Under the pieces are notes generated by a model, which saw nothing but the letters and a program-made list of their open reading frames with translations, was not told the origin of the DNA and did no database searches. From positions 13,299,495-13,363,494 of the forward strand of contig OZ234502.1 in assembly GCA_965153455.1 (NCBI GenBank): a stretch of 64,000 bases of DNA, written 5' to 3'. The position numbers and the translations under genes are program-made. Shown here piece after piece: positions 39,299 through 51,100 of this stretch; the stretch's first letter is position 1, and each line of letters opens with the position of its first letter. Origin of the DNA: Sphagnum compactum. Taxonomy: Eukaryota; Bryophyta; Sphagnopsida; Sphagnales.

Positions 39299-39323
39299 CA
39301 GTGCATGACACCTAAAGGCGACC
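39299..39323 (+). repeat. left terminal inverted repeat of the Tc1/mariner element
   Basis: This 25-bp end is identical in reverse complement to the right end and abuts TA at 39297-39298. Confidence 0.95.
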
Positions 39324-39713
39324 CCAAATGTCGAGCTTAAATATTCTTCCACACAACGTTTAACCCCAAAAAATTGGCGTATTTATGTAGTACTTCACAT
39401 GCTGAACAAAGTTACGCAACCCGTTTGTCAAAAAAATAAAAATTGGCAGAGATATTGTCGATCGAAATTGATGACTTTCGTCCAAATTTGGCTGGGGCGG
39501 CCCATATTTGGCCACAAGGATTTATAGGGAGCTTAAGGGTTAGGGCTAAATAACCCCTAACCATGCTATGGCTTAGTCAATGTTCTCCAACGTGGCGCGC
39601 AGAATTCGTCGATGGGAGCGATATTTTTTAACGGCAACTTCGGCTGCTTTCCCAGTAAGCCCAGTCCGGTATGCATCCATATACCTAAACGCACGTTGCG
39701 CGTACCGGCGGAT

Positions 39714-41693
39714 TTACACAACCGAAACATCTCCAAGAACGCGCGGGATTGCGTTGCACAACCCCGGAAAAGTATAGTCGCAATTGTCCCGCATGCGCCG
39801 CTTCACTGGTGCCCAGAAGTTCTCGATGTAATTCAACTCGTTGTGAAATTTTGGGTAAAAAATGGACAAGTGGCCGTGTTCTGCAAGCAACTCCTCCAAC
39901 AGGCAGCGCTGGGCTTTGAAGTCTGGTTGATTGCCATAACATTGCGTGCGCAGCAGGCCTTTCCATCTTTGCACGGATTTTTTTTTTGATCCTTGCATTC
40001 AAGTTGGAGCCCAGGTTGCCAAAGACCAGGCTCCTCGAAAACGATCTTGAGGCCCTTGGGCTCCCCTATAGAAGTGGCGGATGTGCAGGTGGAAAGCACA
40101 TTTCTTGAACAATCTCGTTGCCGTAAGTCGTAGGCCGCATTTGTGGTTGCTTGCCGCCGCGGGCCAGGTTCATCTGCTTTGCCCGTAGTGCGTCGGCCAT
40201 GAACGCAGCGTGGCTTGTGGCATTATCAAATGCGAAAAGCGCTTGAACATTCGAAAAACAACGTTCGAAAATAGGTACTGCCTTTTTGACAACCTGCTTG
40301 GCAAGATCCTCGGTTGTCCACCAACCGTCGTAATTCTTGCCAGGCTTCATGATCTCACAGGCCTCTTTCGCACATTCGTCGTTCGTGGCTGCATCGCCGT
40401 CCGCAGACATCAACGAGAAAGTCACTGACATGCAGAGCCAGACCAGCTCCCTTTTTGCGCAAAGGCTGCTCGCCAGCTGGAAGCCATTGCCTTCCCTCGC
40501 CATCAAACGCGTGGCACATGGATTCGTCATGTGTGACGAAAATTAGCGGTTTCTCCCCATTTTGCAGGTTGGGCCAGATGACGTCCGAGCAATCATCGGT
40601 GAACGTTGGCATCCGCTTTTCATGCTCAGCCATTTTTGCGAGGAATTGTCCACGGTAAGCAACAACATTGTCTCATTCATGCCCGTCCATATACACTCCT
40701 TTGGTGGCTTCTCGATAACTGTGTCCGAAAATTTTCATCCACCGAATAACAGTGCGTTCGGACAATTTCACAGAGAGCCCATCATCAAGGTCTGGCAAGA
40801 CCTCCTCGTTGATGTACTTTGTCAGAGTGTGGATGCGCACCTCAAACTTGTTTTCTCGAAGGTAGGTGTCAATCTTCTCTCGTACGTCCTCATCCCGAAA
40901 GAAACATCCTAATTTTTTATGTTTTCCGCGTTCTAACACGGGAATGGCACCCGAACGCAAAAAGGCGTTAGCCCAATTTCGGATTGCCTTCGCGCAGTAC
41001 GCACCTTTGCCGTTTATGGTTGTTGCCGTCATTGCGCTGGCCGATTGTCGCTTCTCTCCATTCTTAACAAGGCGAAGGTAAGCTAGGACAACAGATCGTC
41101 GCAACGAATGCACAACACTTTCACCCTTTTGAACAGCTTTCTGTCTTTGCTGCTCAAGAAGAGCGATTGCGTCCATAAGGCGCTGCGAATCCTTCCATGC
41201 GGCGTTCAAGGTCGCCTCCTCTTCGTCTTCACTACTATCGTCATAAGTGTCCTGTTGCTCGTCGTCTTTGTTGTTGTTGTCACCGTTGCTGCTGTCACCG
41301 TTGGCGACAGGCGCAAAGAACGAGGTCAACTTCTTGGTCCCAACAGCTGCCTTCCTCTGCTTCTGGCGACGTCGGCGCTTTGAGCGTTCCGAGTTCCCCA
41401 CGTAACGGGCAGGCCACTTACTCTCCGGTTGGACTCGCAACTCCTCCAACCGTCCCTGCGCCTGCTCTGCTTCATCCTCGTTAGGCTCTTCCACGTCCTC
41501 AAACTCAAAGCTCTTCCTCCTGCCAAACAGTGTCCTCACCAAGTGCGTCAACGTCAACATCAACGGTCGTGTCGCCGTTGAACACAGTCACCTCCTCCTC
41601 CTCTTCGCGTCCAGACTCACCCTTGTTGCGACGTGCCTGCTTGGCCTCAGCCAATCTCTTGAGCTGCTGCTTTCGTTTGTTAAGTCTCCCCAT
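39714..41693 (-). pseudogene. Tc1/mariner-type DDE transposase, broken
   Basis: The likely start is ATG at 41693 (MGRLNKRKQQLKRL), followed by an acidic stretch and a Lys/Arg-rich stretch. A helix-turn-helix-like region (VKLSERTVIRWMKIFG) precedes the catalytic part. The first Asp is in VTHDESMCHAF (codon 40526-40528), the second in LFAFDNATSHAAF (40225-40227), and the Glu in FHNELNYIENFWAPVKRRM (39822-39824). Between the second Asp and Glu lie about 130 codons, including EPKGLKIVFEEPGLW and a Cys-containing stretch, much longer than DD34E/DD34D types. Lesions: a frameshift near 41510, an in-frame TGA at 40673-40675 where CGA would fit, and frameshifts near 40410, 40090 and 39950. No intron signals explain these breaks, so it is not functional as it stands. 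Confidence 0.88.
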
Positions 41694-41897
41694 GGTGGCC
41701 ACTATTGTCTGCGAATTGGATGTGGGTGAAGACGAAGTAGTATGGGCTTGTGCATGCCTATGCACGGGCCCGCTAGAAGGAGCAGAGGCCGCGCCACTCC
41801 ATAACCCTAACCCTACATCCCCTAACCCAAATTCAAAAAACTCCTCAGATTTATGCTGAAATTTTTGGCCCAAATTTGGCCGCCAAACTTTTTTACA

Positions 41898-41922
41898 GGT
41901 CGCCTTTAGGTGTCATGCACTG
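41898..41922 (-). repeat. right terminal inverted repeat of the Tc1/mariner element
   Basis: This is the exact inverted match of 39299-39323 and abuts TA at 41923-41924. Confidence 0.95.
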
Positions 41923-42932
41923 TAGTTGTGGGGATGGGCAGTGGGTTTGGAAGGGGGAAAAGTTGAGAGGTAATTAAGGCCCACTTTACACTAGGAGTCA
42001 AGGCCGAAGTTGAACTGAAATCTAACATTCCTATCGATGTAATACTAAAATCAGCCCCAAGGGCTTTACATTAGGAGTCAAGGTTGAAACAAAAACAAAA
42101 TATTTAATCTATCAATTTATGGTCTTCACGTGGCTCCAAAGCAAAAAGATTGAGGATACCTATCAACTTGGAAGTCAATTTGCAACCCTTGGGGCCAATG
42201 GTGCTTGTAATAAAATATTGTTGTTTTGATGAAATCCATGTTGTAAGATCAAAGTAAACCCTTAACCAACCTTGTATTTTTTTTCTTTTTTTTCATTTTC
42301 ATCTCTTTCGTTTTCCTCTCTTCTTATTAAGCTTTTACGCTTGTTTGTGAATGATGAAGGGATGTTTTTAATTTTTCTATTTGGGATATGAAAAATGTTG
42401 AAGTTTTGCATGAAAAGGGTGTATTAAATGTAGGGTGTAGTTTAGCTTGACAAATGAAGCAAAGATGAAAAAACAAATGATACCAAAAAAGAATGAATTA
42501 AACATATGAAGGGTTGAAGCTTTGGTCCCTATTTTTAGCCTTAATGGCTTTACACATGAACTCATTGGCTCCAAACAAATCATAGTAACTTGACGCCAAA
42601 CAACTAACCAAGGAATGTTCAAATTTGTTATTGGCCTCAACATTTTTTGGTCTCAACTCTTTGTCTACAACAAGCCTAAACCACTACTATTGCTCAATTT
42701 AATAAGGAAAATGGTTGCACTTTTTTGAAGGGTGATGAAAACATGTTGATGAAAGAAAGTGATCAACATAAAAGGTGGAGGACTCTCAAATCCTTTCATA
42801 TTACCCCATGTTGTATAACACAATCATGTAAGAAAATAGTTGTTTGTTTGTGTGGACATCAATTGTTAAAAACTAACTAAAAAACTAGTTGCTAAAAACA
42901 TTTGCAAAAGACAAGATTTTTTTTAATATTAC

Positions 42933-43088
42933 GTTTTGTGCAAAATTATGTTTCTTCTAGTCACTTCCATGTAGCAAAAACTTACACTATCTTGGAAAGG
43001 TTACTATTAAGTTTTGTGCAAAATTATGTTCCTTCTAGTCACTTCCATGTAGCAAAAACTTACACTATCTTGGAAAGGTTACTATCAT
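42933..43088. repeat. tandem duplication, two 78-bp units
   Basis: GTTTTGTGCAAAATTATGTT starts at 42933 and again at 43011. The units are nearly identical (single changes such as TTTCTTC/TTCCTTC) through CTTGGAAAGGTTACTAT, which implies a recent duplication. Confidence 0.9.
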
Positions 43089-45275
43089 AATTCCTACCCT
43101 CCAAATTTTAATTCACCTTTTAGCAATATCTAAAGATCAACTTTGGATCCTTTCTAGAAACTTCTTTTACAAATTAAGCCCTATAGGCTTTCAACAAAAA
43201 TTTCAATACCATAGCCTAGGGTTAGTTTCCACATTGACAAAACGAATAATTATTTTTTTCAAAAAATGAATTCATTTTATAATTTGAAATTATATATTTT
43301 TCTATCATCTATTTATAACATTGTTCTATAAGTAGTGAAATTATTCAAAGTGTAGCCTATGATAATTATGAAAATTTTCAACATGTCAATGTCATATTTT
43401 CATGAAATTTCATTTCACTATTTTGAGTATTATTTAATGACAAAATTGACCTTAGGGTAAGGTAACATCTTGTTTTGGGTGTAGCAAGGAAGAAATCGAA
43501 CACTTGACCTGTAACCAATGAGCCAATGACATGTGGAATTTTTTTTAATACAATGCAACACAAGGAAATCACATTCAAATAGCATATTGGTCCTTGCAAC
43601 TAAACTAGAAAGCACTAAAGCATAACATCTCAAAATATGATTGAAATGTCTATAATAATCGTCAAAATGTCATGCTTCAAACATTCACAATGCAAGGAAT
43701 AAGATGAAAATAGCCATATGAAATTATTAATGAGAACTCTAAATCCTCTTGAGCAACCACTTTCGTTTTTCACTTGACCAATGTAATGCCCAATAAAAAA
43801 ACACAAAACATCATTATGTTCTTTCTTTTGTTAACCTTCAATAGTTCATCAATTCCCTCACGTTGCTTTCAACTTTTCACGCACCTCCATTAAATGGATG
43901 AATACATGAGTCAACTTCCATGTTCTACTTTATTCACCTTGTGAAAACCATCCATGCATTTTCCTTTAAGCAAGAAACTTTAATAAACACCTTGTTCATT
44001 GACATCATCCCCTTGCATGCATGGTACCAATCCCACCCTTTTAGCCAACTTCAAAATTAGGAATCACAAAAGATCAAAATAGGAACAATTCCACCAATCG
44101 ATTGTATAGAAAATTTTCATCCAAACCCAAAAAAACAATTGATGAATTTCAACTTGAACTCTTAATGATAGAATTACAAGAACCTTAAGAACTTATTTGA
44201 TTCCACATTAAATTTATTAAAAAATTCATCAAGTTTGACCAAATTTAATATAGTTGTAAGGAGAAGGTTGGGCATGAATAACGCATTTGCATTTAGGATA
44301 ACTCAATGTTAATTGATGCGTTGTTGAAACATAAAGGTATATTAATTCTTGTTCACCATTAATTTTTTTTTTTACCCATAGTCCATATGTATTAGAATTG
44401 ATGTATTATGACATGTTATGCAATAAAATGTATTGGAGGCAATAAATTAGGATTTACAATTGTTAAGCCCATAAGTTGACCAAGGAAGGCAATCAACCAA
44501 AGGTAACCCCATCCAAGAATGGGAAGTTATATAAAGGCTTGAAGACGGAGGAATGCACGTTAATAATGGAAATGTCAACAAGATAAAAATCATTGCAAGC
44601 ACAAAACACAATGTTGGGTGAGGATGCCAATCTTAACATATTATCCAAATAAGAGCAATTTTTGTTAAAAAACCACATCAACCAACTTCCAAATCAAAGT
44701 AAATAAGCTTTCAAATTTTTAATTCTAATAACCATACATAAAGTTCAAAAAATATTCAATCGGGGTAAATGCAAATGACCAACACTTAATTTGGTTTAAA
44801 ATAAAAATAAAATTTTCTAATTTATTTTATAATAACTTAATAAATACAAGTGGGCAAATGTAAATTAAAAGTTTAGGCAAAACTAAAAATGTAAAAAGGG
44901 GAAGATTGTTAAACCTTCTCCATATGGGTGGGAGGTATCTTACACATAATTTTCCTCGCACTCTTATTGAGTAGGTGCAAGATCCTTCCTCTTTTCCCCA
45001 AAGGATGTTCATGGATATCAAGCACACTCCAAATACATTATAAAATTTCTCAAGTGCTTTATGATAGAAAGGAAACACTTCAACCACTTTAATCTCATGT
45101 TCAATCACTTATATAAATAGCAAACAATAGCACCATTAAAAAAGTTTTCCGGGATATAAAGTAATAGTCTTGTTCAAAGAGTTTGTGAAGATGTGAAGTG
45201 ATAGTGTGACCAGACAAAAAATCACTTTGATAGTGTGAACACAACGGGTTTTAGGGTTTCGTATTTTTTGTTTGA

Positions 45276-45464
45276 TTGTTTTCAATAGCCATCAACTTTC
45301 TGCATGCTTACGACGGGAATTATTCTGTCGCTACTACAAGGAATGCATGGGTTGGCAACCTTGTTTATTTGTGTGTTATGGAGAACAAGATCTGCACCGA
45401 ACTATGGATGGTGGAGAGAGCTACTGCATTGAAGCGAGGTTTGCGTAATTGGCGTTGGAAGGTA
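45276..45464 (+). other. possible orphan coding exon
   Basis: The sequence is open from an ATG-like start near a TTTAGGGTTT box (about 45250) to TGGAAG followed by GTAAGA, a good donor. The translation includes MENKICTELWMVERATALKR and RNWRWK. I recognise no family and find no next exon, so this may be chance or a gene relic. Confidence 0.2.
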
Positions 45465-46449
45465 AGATAAGAGGCAAAATGAAGGAGTGTGGTGGTAGAT
45501 TTTTCTGATATGAGTTTTTCTTCTTGTTGGCAATTTGGACTACTAGGCTAGTCATTGTTGAACTCCGCTGCATCAATGATTTAGCAAAGTAGATGCGTTG
45601 TTCTAAGGAAGGATAGATGATATGAGGGGTTGATGCTGAGGAATGATGAAGATAAAAAAGGTCCGAGTTGTAGAACTAGGGGCATATAAAAATCAAGATG
45701 CATTTGGGAAGGGGAACTTTTGTTGCAACACCTTGAATCCATGTTGTAAACAATTGTCGAAGTGAGTACCAGAAACCTCAAAGGGGTGTCCTTGGGTTGG
45801 TCAAATCAAGACATTCAAATCCAAAGGTCTACAAGATTTAGGTTTTTCAGATGAGAAATTTGGTGTTAAGCTGCATTGTTGCATTTAGTGGGAAAAAGGG
45901 ATTGTAGCTCATATGGACTGAATGAACCTTGAGAGTTCTGACCTCAAGCCATACCTTAATAGGTTCTAGATTCTTAGTGATATGGATTGGTACTTGGCAG
46001 CCAGTTGTATATGGCCACTATGGCAATGTGTGACGAGACTCAAACAAGTGTGACAAATTGGCAAATCTGCATATACAGAACTTGGTTTTGTTAGAATCAG
46101 TAAACTGCAGCAGAATCTCACTTTGACAGCAGGTTACAAATCAAGTGATGTAATTGGTTTAGAGTTCCAATTTTTCTGGCTCTGTTTAGACGTTTCATAT
46201 GCATCAGACTTTGTTCTTTTAACCTTCCCCTTTCTTTTTGGTTACAATAGTCTTGTTCACCATCTTAAACAGTTAACCACGAACAGACAAGTATAAGTGT
46301 GCATCTTGACTAACCATGTTAGGAGCATCTATGGCTTTTGCAATATTTACCAAATTCAAAAATATGCATTGTAGCTACGCTGTACACACAATGATGAGGA
46401 TTCAAACAGCAACAGCTTTTGCTGCAACCAATATGACATACCAGTGTAA

Positions 46450-46856
46450 GAGCAGCCTGGCCAATGCTCAGTACGTGGCCCTGCAACAGTACTTCTCACA
46501 TCCAAGATTAGTTATCTACTTCCCCATCGTCACCCATGCAAGTGAAACTGGGATGCTCAATACGTGGCCCTGCAACAGTATTTCTCACATCCAAGATATA
46601 GTTACTTACTTCCCCATCGTCACCCATACAAGTGAAACTGGGACTGCAAAAGGTGGGAGACTGCTAATAGCAACCCACCTGAACCAATCAAACCATCTAG
46701 CCAATCTACAGGAGGTGTTAGGCTTTGCTGTTCCTTTTGCCAGCCTCAGCACCTGTGCAAAAATGCTGGGCCAAAACCATTTTGCTGAGTTCAACCAGCA
46801 AGTTTTGACATTTCTTCATAAACAATTTGCTGTACAGTGCACTGGTGGAGTTGCGC
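46450..46856 (+). mobile_element. Harbinger-type MITE, copy C
   Basis: This 407-bp element is flanked by exact TAA on both sides (46447-46449 and 46857-46859). Its ends are GAGCAGCCTGGCCAATGCTC and, inverted, GCGCAACTCCACCAGTGC. The interior matches copy A in the same orientation (GGTGTTAGGCTTTGCTG, GCCAGCCTCAGCACC, TGCTGGGCCAAAACCATTTTG). It is longer than copies A and B because of an internal tandem duplication next to the left end. Confidence 0.78.
46464..46643. repeat. tandem duplication of about 89 bp within MITE copy C
   Basis: ATGCTCAGTACGTGGCCCTG at 46464 recurs as ATGCTCAATACGTGGCCCTG at 46553. Both units continue through TTCTCACATCCAAGAT, CTTCCCCATCGTCACCCAT and AAGTGAAACTGGGA. The subterminal sequence of the left end has therefore been doubled. 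Confidence 0.85.
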
Positions 46857-46859
46857 TAA

Positions 46860-48197
46860 CACATTACCAATAGTCATTTAAAAAAAATACTCAAACCTAG
46901 TTTGGAGAAGGGAGATGGTTCAATATGGAACCGGACAGTAAGGAATTGCTTCACATTGCACTGATTCTTTATAATGTAGAAATAAAAGCAGATTGGCTCA
47001 CTCGTGATCACTCAGTGCATCATGTGCTGCACATTTGGTCAAATTCACAGCGACAGATCAAACCAAGTGAGCCAAGAAAACAAAACAAAAACAATTCCTT
47101 TCCCAGTGATCTGACACTCATACATTTACCCTAACAAACTGGCTCATCTAGGTCTCACATTTACTCTTTCCTTCCCACCATCTTCTGTAGACCTTGTATT
47201 GAAACAGATCTAATCAGAATGTGCCTGGGAGGGCAACATAGTTTTCCTCAGAGAGCTGTATTACCACTCAGATCTAAAGTCCTCATCAGCCGGAACAAAC
47301 AACATAGAAATGTTGCTCATCCAATTTGCTTTACTGCATCATAACATCTATGTTTACACTAAGCCTTACTTTACAGGATGTTTGGCTGCCTTGTGCATAG
47401 TCAGTCCAGACTCTGAAGTGAAACCCCTGCAGACAAACCAACTCCTTCATCAGCAAGTAGAAAACAAACCATGTCATAATTATCACAGGCTGCCTGGTAC
47501 TCCTTTCATCAAGGCACACTGCATCTATAACAACATATTGTGTCAAAAGCTCCACACAGTTGAAATCACGAAAACTGCCCCTTTTCAGATCTCCATCATA
47601 AATCCCCACAAAAACCCACAACAATTAAAAGCTAAGCTGATAAACCTCCTCAAAGAGCTGATTGCTTGCATGCGCAACTAGCTGACACTACATAAACTTC
47701 ACCATCAAAGGACCCAGAAACTCAAGGATACCAGTCAGAAGGTGTAAAGATTATGAGGAATCAGGTCAATGGGCTTTCTGTTTTAGTCTCTGAGACTTAC
47801 ATTAACAAGACATTGTCTTCTTCCCAACATGCTAAGGCAGAACTCTAAAGCCCAAAAGGCTAGAATGAAGCTATTGGAGAACAAGGTGCTCAGATATGAA
47901 TGAATGGTATTCTTGTCCTCAAGCCAACAAGGCTCAGATTAACGAGATATAGTAATCATCACAACACCCAGCAGTGAAGGACCTGCCACAGTTCAGCCTA
48001 ACAGAGAGCAGAGAATAGAAACCCTAAACCCTACTAACTGACCAGGCATACCATGTCTTTCTCATTTTCAGACTGCAGACTCCCACATAGTAGCCATGTG
48101 TATACCAGGCATATACACACACATGCACATGCATATACAGCAAATACATGAGTTGCAACTTCACTTTGGGCATCCAGAGGGTTGGAAAGAGGAGATG
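46860..48197. other. region downstream of the HD2 gene, no other gene recognised
   Basis: This stretch should contain the HD2 3' UTR and perhaps a last exon carrying the second half of its zinc finger. I searched for a His-x-His-type exon on the minus strand and found no convincing one. A telo-box pair lies at 48019-48033. Confidence 0.4.
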
Positions 48198-51100
48198 CTC
48201 ACTTGTCACAATCACTGCACTTAAAATCACCCGATTTCTTCCCTGATGTTGGTGTGGTTGGTATTACGCCAGGGGTTCCTTTGGGGGCCTGCCAACCAGA
48301 GGTGGATGACGACACTATATTCATGAAGCCTCATCTGAGCAACTGATCAGCTTGGACTACAGCAGCCCTAGACTCCTAAACAACTTCAAATTGCCATTGG
48401 GCACTATTGTGACGTAAGTCAAATTGCAAATATCCCTCGGGATAAGAGACCCACAATAGTTGTCAATTGTGCTCACATAATGCCACATTCAGCACATCTT
48501 TCAATACATCTTTCAGCACCCCACCTTACCATTATTCTTCATAAAAGTGAGCTCACAAGGTGGAAGGGACTTTACCTTTGTAGATGGAGTGTTTCCAGAT
48601 GGGGTGTTTCCTTTCTTATCCAAAGTGGGAGATTTTCCTACAATATACCCACATTAAGGCACAGCAGGAAATTCAGCAACAAGCATGATGACCCAGGAAG
48701 ACTGTATGCTTGAACCTGGACATGAACTAGCCAGCCAGTTACAGAGAGCAAGAAAGAAAATCATTTGTTTTCATAACTACATTGTCACTTCCATCTCAGA
48801 CAGTACCTTTGCTACCAGCGGCAATCAAGCTTTGCCAGTATTCTGCAGCTGCCTTGTTCCCTGCTACCCATTCATCGTTGCTTTTAAGGTTTCAGGAATT
48901 ATGCACACCAATTCAAAGAAGCATCACAAAAGCTGCCAGAGCTGCTTCCTGTAAGCCTTCAGTCCTCAAAAGAAACTCTTCATTCCCAACAAAGGCTACA
49001 CCCATGTAGCACAGGATGGAGGCTACAGGATCCTGCTTCGGTAATGTAAAAGGAAGACCCATTGGGTAGTGGAAGACCAACTGCATTCAGTACACTGTAG
49101 TAAAACAAAGCTAGCATGATCTTGGACAGTGGGCGTCATACCTAGCTTTTCAGCAGCATCCACTTTTGCTTTTTTCTCTGAGGGAACAACCTTTGGAGAG
49201 TCTACTGCAGGTCTCTTCTTCCCTGCCTGTAATCACAATTTCAAGGTCCACAGAGTGAGCCTGACTTCAAAGAAATCTCTGAAAATTATACAAATAAGAG
49301 CCAGTGGATTTCCTGATCAAAAAAGATGCGAACAACATGGCAAGGTTCTCTGTGAGAGTACAAGCCCCGAGTTGTTAGATCTAACAAACACTGAGTTTTG
49401 CTCTTTCAAAACCAGAAATGTCTCCAACACATTACCTTGGATGCCTCAATCTTCAAATCTTTCTCATCAGATTTGTTAGCTTCATTGGCCACATCATCAT
49501 CATCATCATCATCATCATCTGCCATGTCCTGTCAATTCAAAACTTTGGATTAGGTCACAACACTTCTGCTGCTGTCCTTACATCAGGGAGACAGACACCC
49601 TCCTCGGAGCACACTAAATTCAGGACACAGTTGTCAACTTACCTATTGAGTGTCAGAAATTTCCCCTGGGTTAGTTATGTGTGGATGGTGGAGTGAAGGA
49701 TTCATTGCAAAGCAAAAGTCACCTGTGCCCCTAAATTGACTGAGTAATGGGTCTCACCTGATCATCCTCATCACCATTTCCATGTTTCTGGACAGCATCC
49801 ACAGCTTTGATTGCTGCTGCTCCCAATGCTGTCCCTGCAAGTTTTGCAGCTTTTGCTACTGCAAGAGGATCTGCCAGTTTTCCAGGCTTTGCTGTCTTAA
49901 CAGTCTTTCCTTCTGAAATCACAAACTGTCAGTATTAGCAGGGGAAAGAAACTCAGCTTCAGAATTTGCAAGCACATCCCCATTCAAATAGGTAGAAGAA
50001 ACCCTAAACCCTAAACCTGCGAAAATGCAAAGTTCTGAATTTTGAACAACTATAAGTATAAGAAATGAAGCCCAGCAAAAACCCTGGGGTAAGCAGATAG
50101 ACGGATACCTGCAGCATCACCATTTGACTTGCCAGAAACTGCTACTGTTGCAGGAGGCAGACTCTTGGGCTTGGCTTCATCCTTGGTTACATCTGACACC
50201 CAACAAACAATTGGGTCCCACAACTGCAACTACATGATTGGAACTGAAATCTTTGCTGTTATGGACAGTACTCAAAACAACCAAATAGCTATGCCTGCAT
50301 GGAAAATAACTTGGTTTTGAGACAAAGGTACCTTGAGCATGGGATGCAGCAAGCACTTACCCTTTGCCAATGAGGCATCAAGATAATGGCGATCCTCATC
50401 TGTATCAGCATCACCATCTGACATATCAGATTCATTACAGTATCCAAATTGGTATTGACACAAGGAAAAACCCACTTATGGTGTCATGAAGCACAGGGTT
50501 GGGAAAATCAACAGCTACAATGCACAGCATGAATCTACTAAAGAAGAGCATGTATACTTGATAACAAACAAGGTCTGTCTGTCTATAAGCAAAGTCTCTC
50601 CAGATACCTAGTAAAGCCCTTCCAGCACAAGTTGGCAATGAGAGTTGAATGTGTACCTTCTTCATCTGAGCAATATAGCGTGCTCCATCCAACAAGCAGA
50701 TGAAGTCAAGGTGGCACAGCAAACAAACAATATGATTCCACTGATGGCTTGAACCCCGAACCCTAAACCCTAAACCAATCTCAAGTGGGATTCCACAATG
50801 TGCCCCCCACTCTCAAGCTACTTCCTGTTCCAGGTGCAAGCAGCCAGCTGCATATCTGTGAGATTGCATAAAAGTCTCCATAAAAGACTTTGAAGATAAC
50901 ATGACAAGGAGTGCAGTTCATATCTTCATGAGAGTCACTCACAAAGTGTTAAACTATCACCTTTGCAAAAACATAGCAGTGTCAAGCTCCCATGACTAAA
51001 CCCTAAAGCCCTAAAAACCCACTGACTTCATCAGCCTCTGGCCGTGGGGTGTAGATGAGTAAAGAATAGCCTGCAAAAAGTTTTGGGCAAACTGTCTTAC

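Larger units (their letters stand above)
39299..41922 (-). mobile_element. Tc1/mariner-superfamily transposon, full length, 2,624 bp
   Basis: Perfect 25-bp terminal inverted repeats at 39299-39323 and 41898-41922 begin CAGTGCATGACACC and end AAGGCGACC. Both ends are bordered by TA (39297-39298 and 41923-41924), the target duplication of IS630/Tc1/mariner elements. The body is clearly more GC-rich than its flanks and holds one transposase reading on the minus strand with several breaks. The combination of intact ends and a broken gene marks a now non-autonomous copy. Transposases with the same motif set are familiar to me mainly from fungi, so the element is unusual for a plant and horizontal transfer is a possibility. 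Confidence 0.93.
41925..46449. other. AT-rich intergenic block
   Basis: About 4.5 kb contain no supported gene. A 78-bp tandem duplication (42933-43088) is the clearest structure. A possible orphan exon is noted at 45276-45464. Confidence 0.5.

Noticed and set aside
49494-49519. (ATC)n microsatellite
   Set aside because: It is the coding poly-Asp run of an HD2 exon, not an independent repeat.
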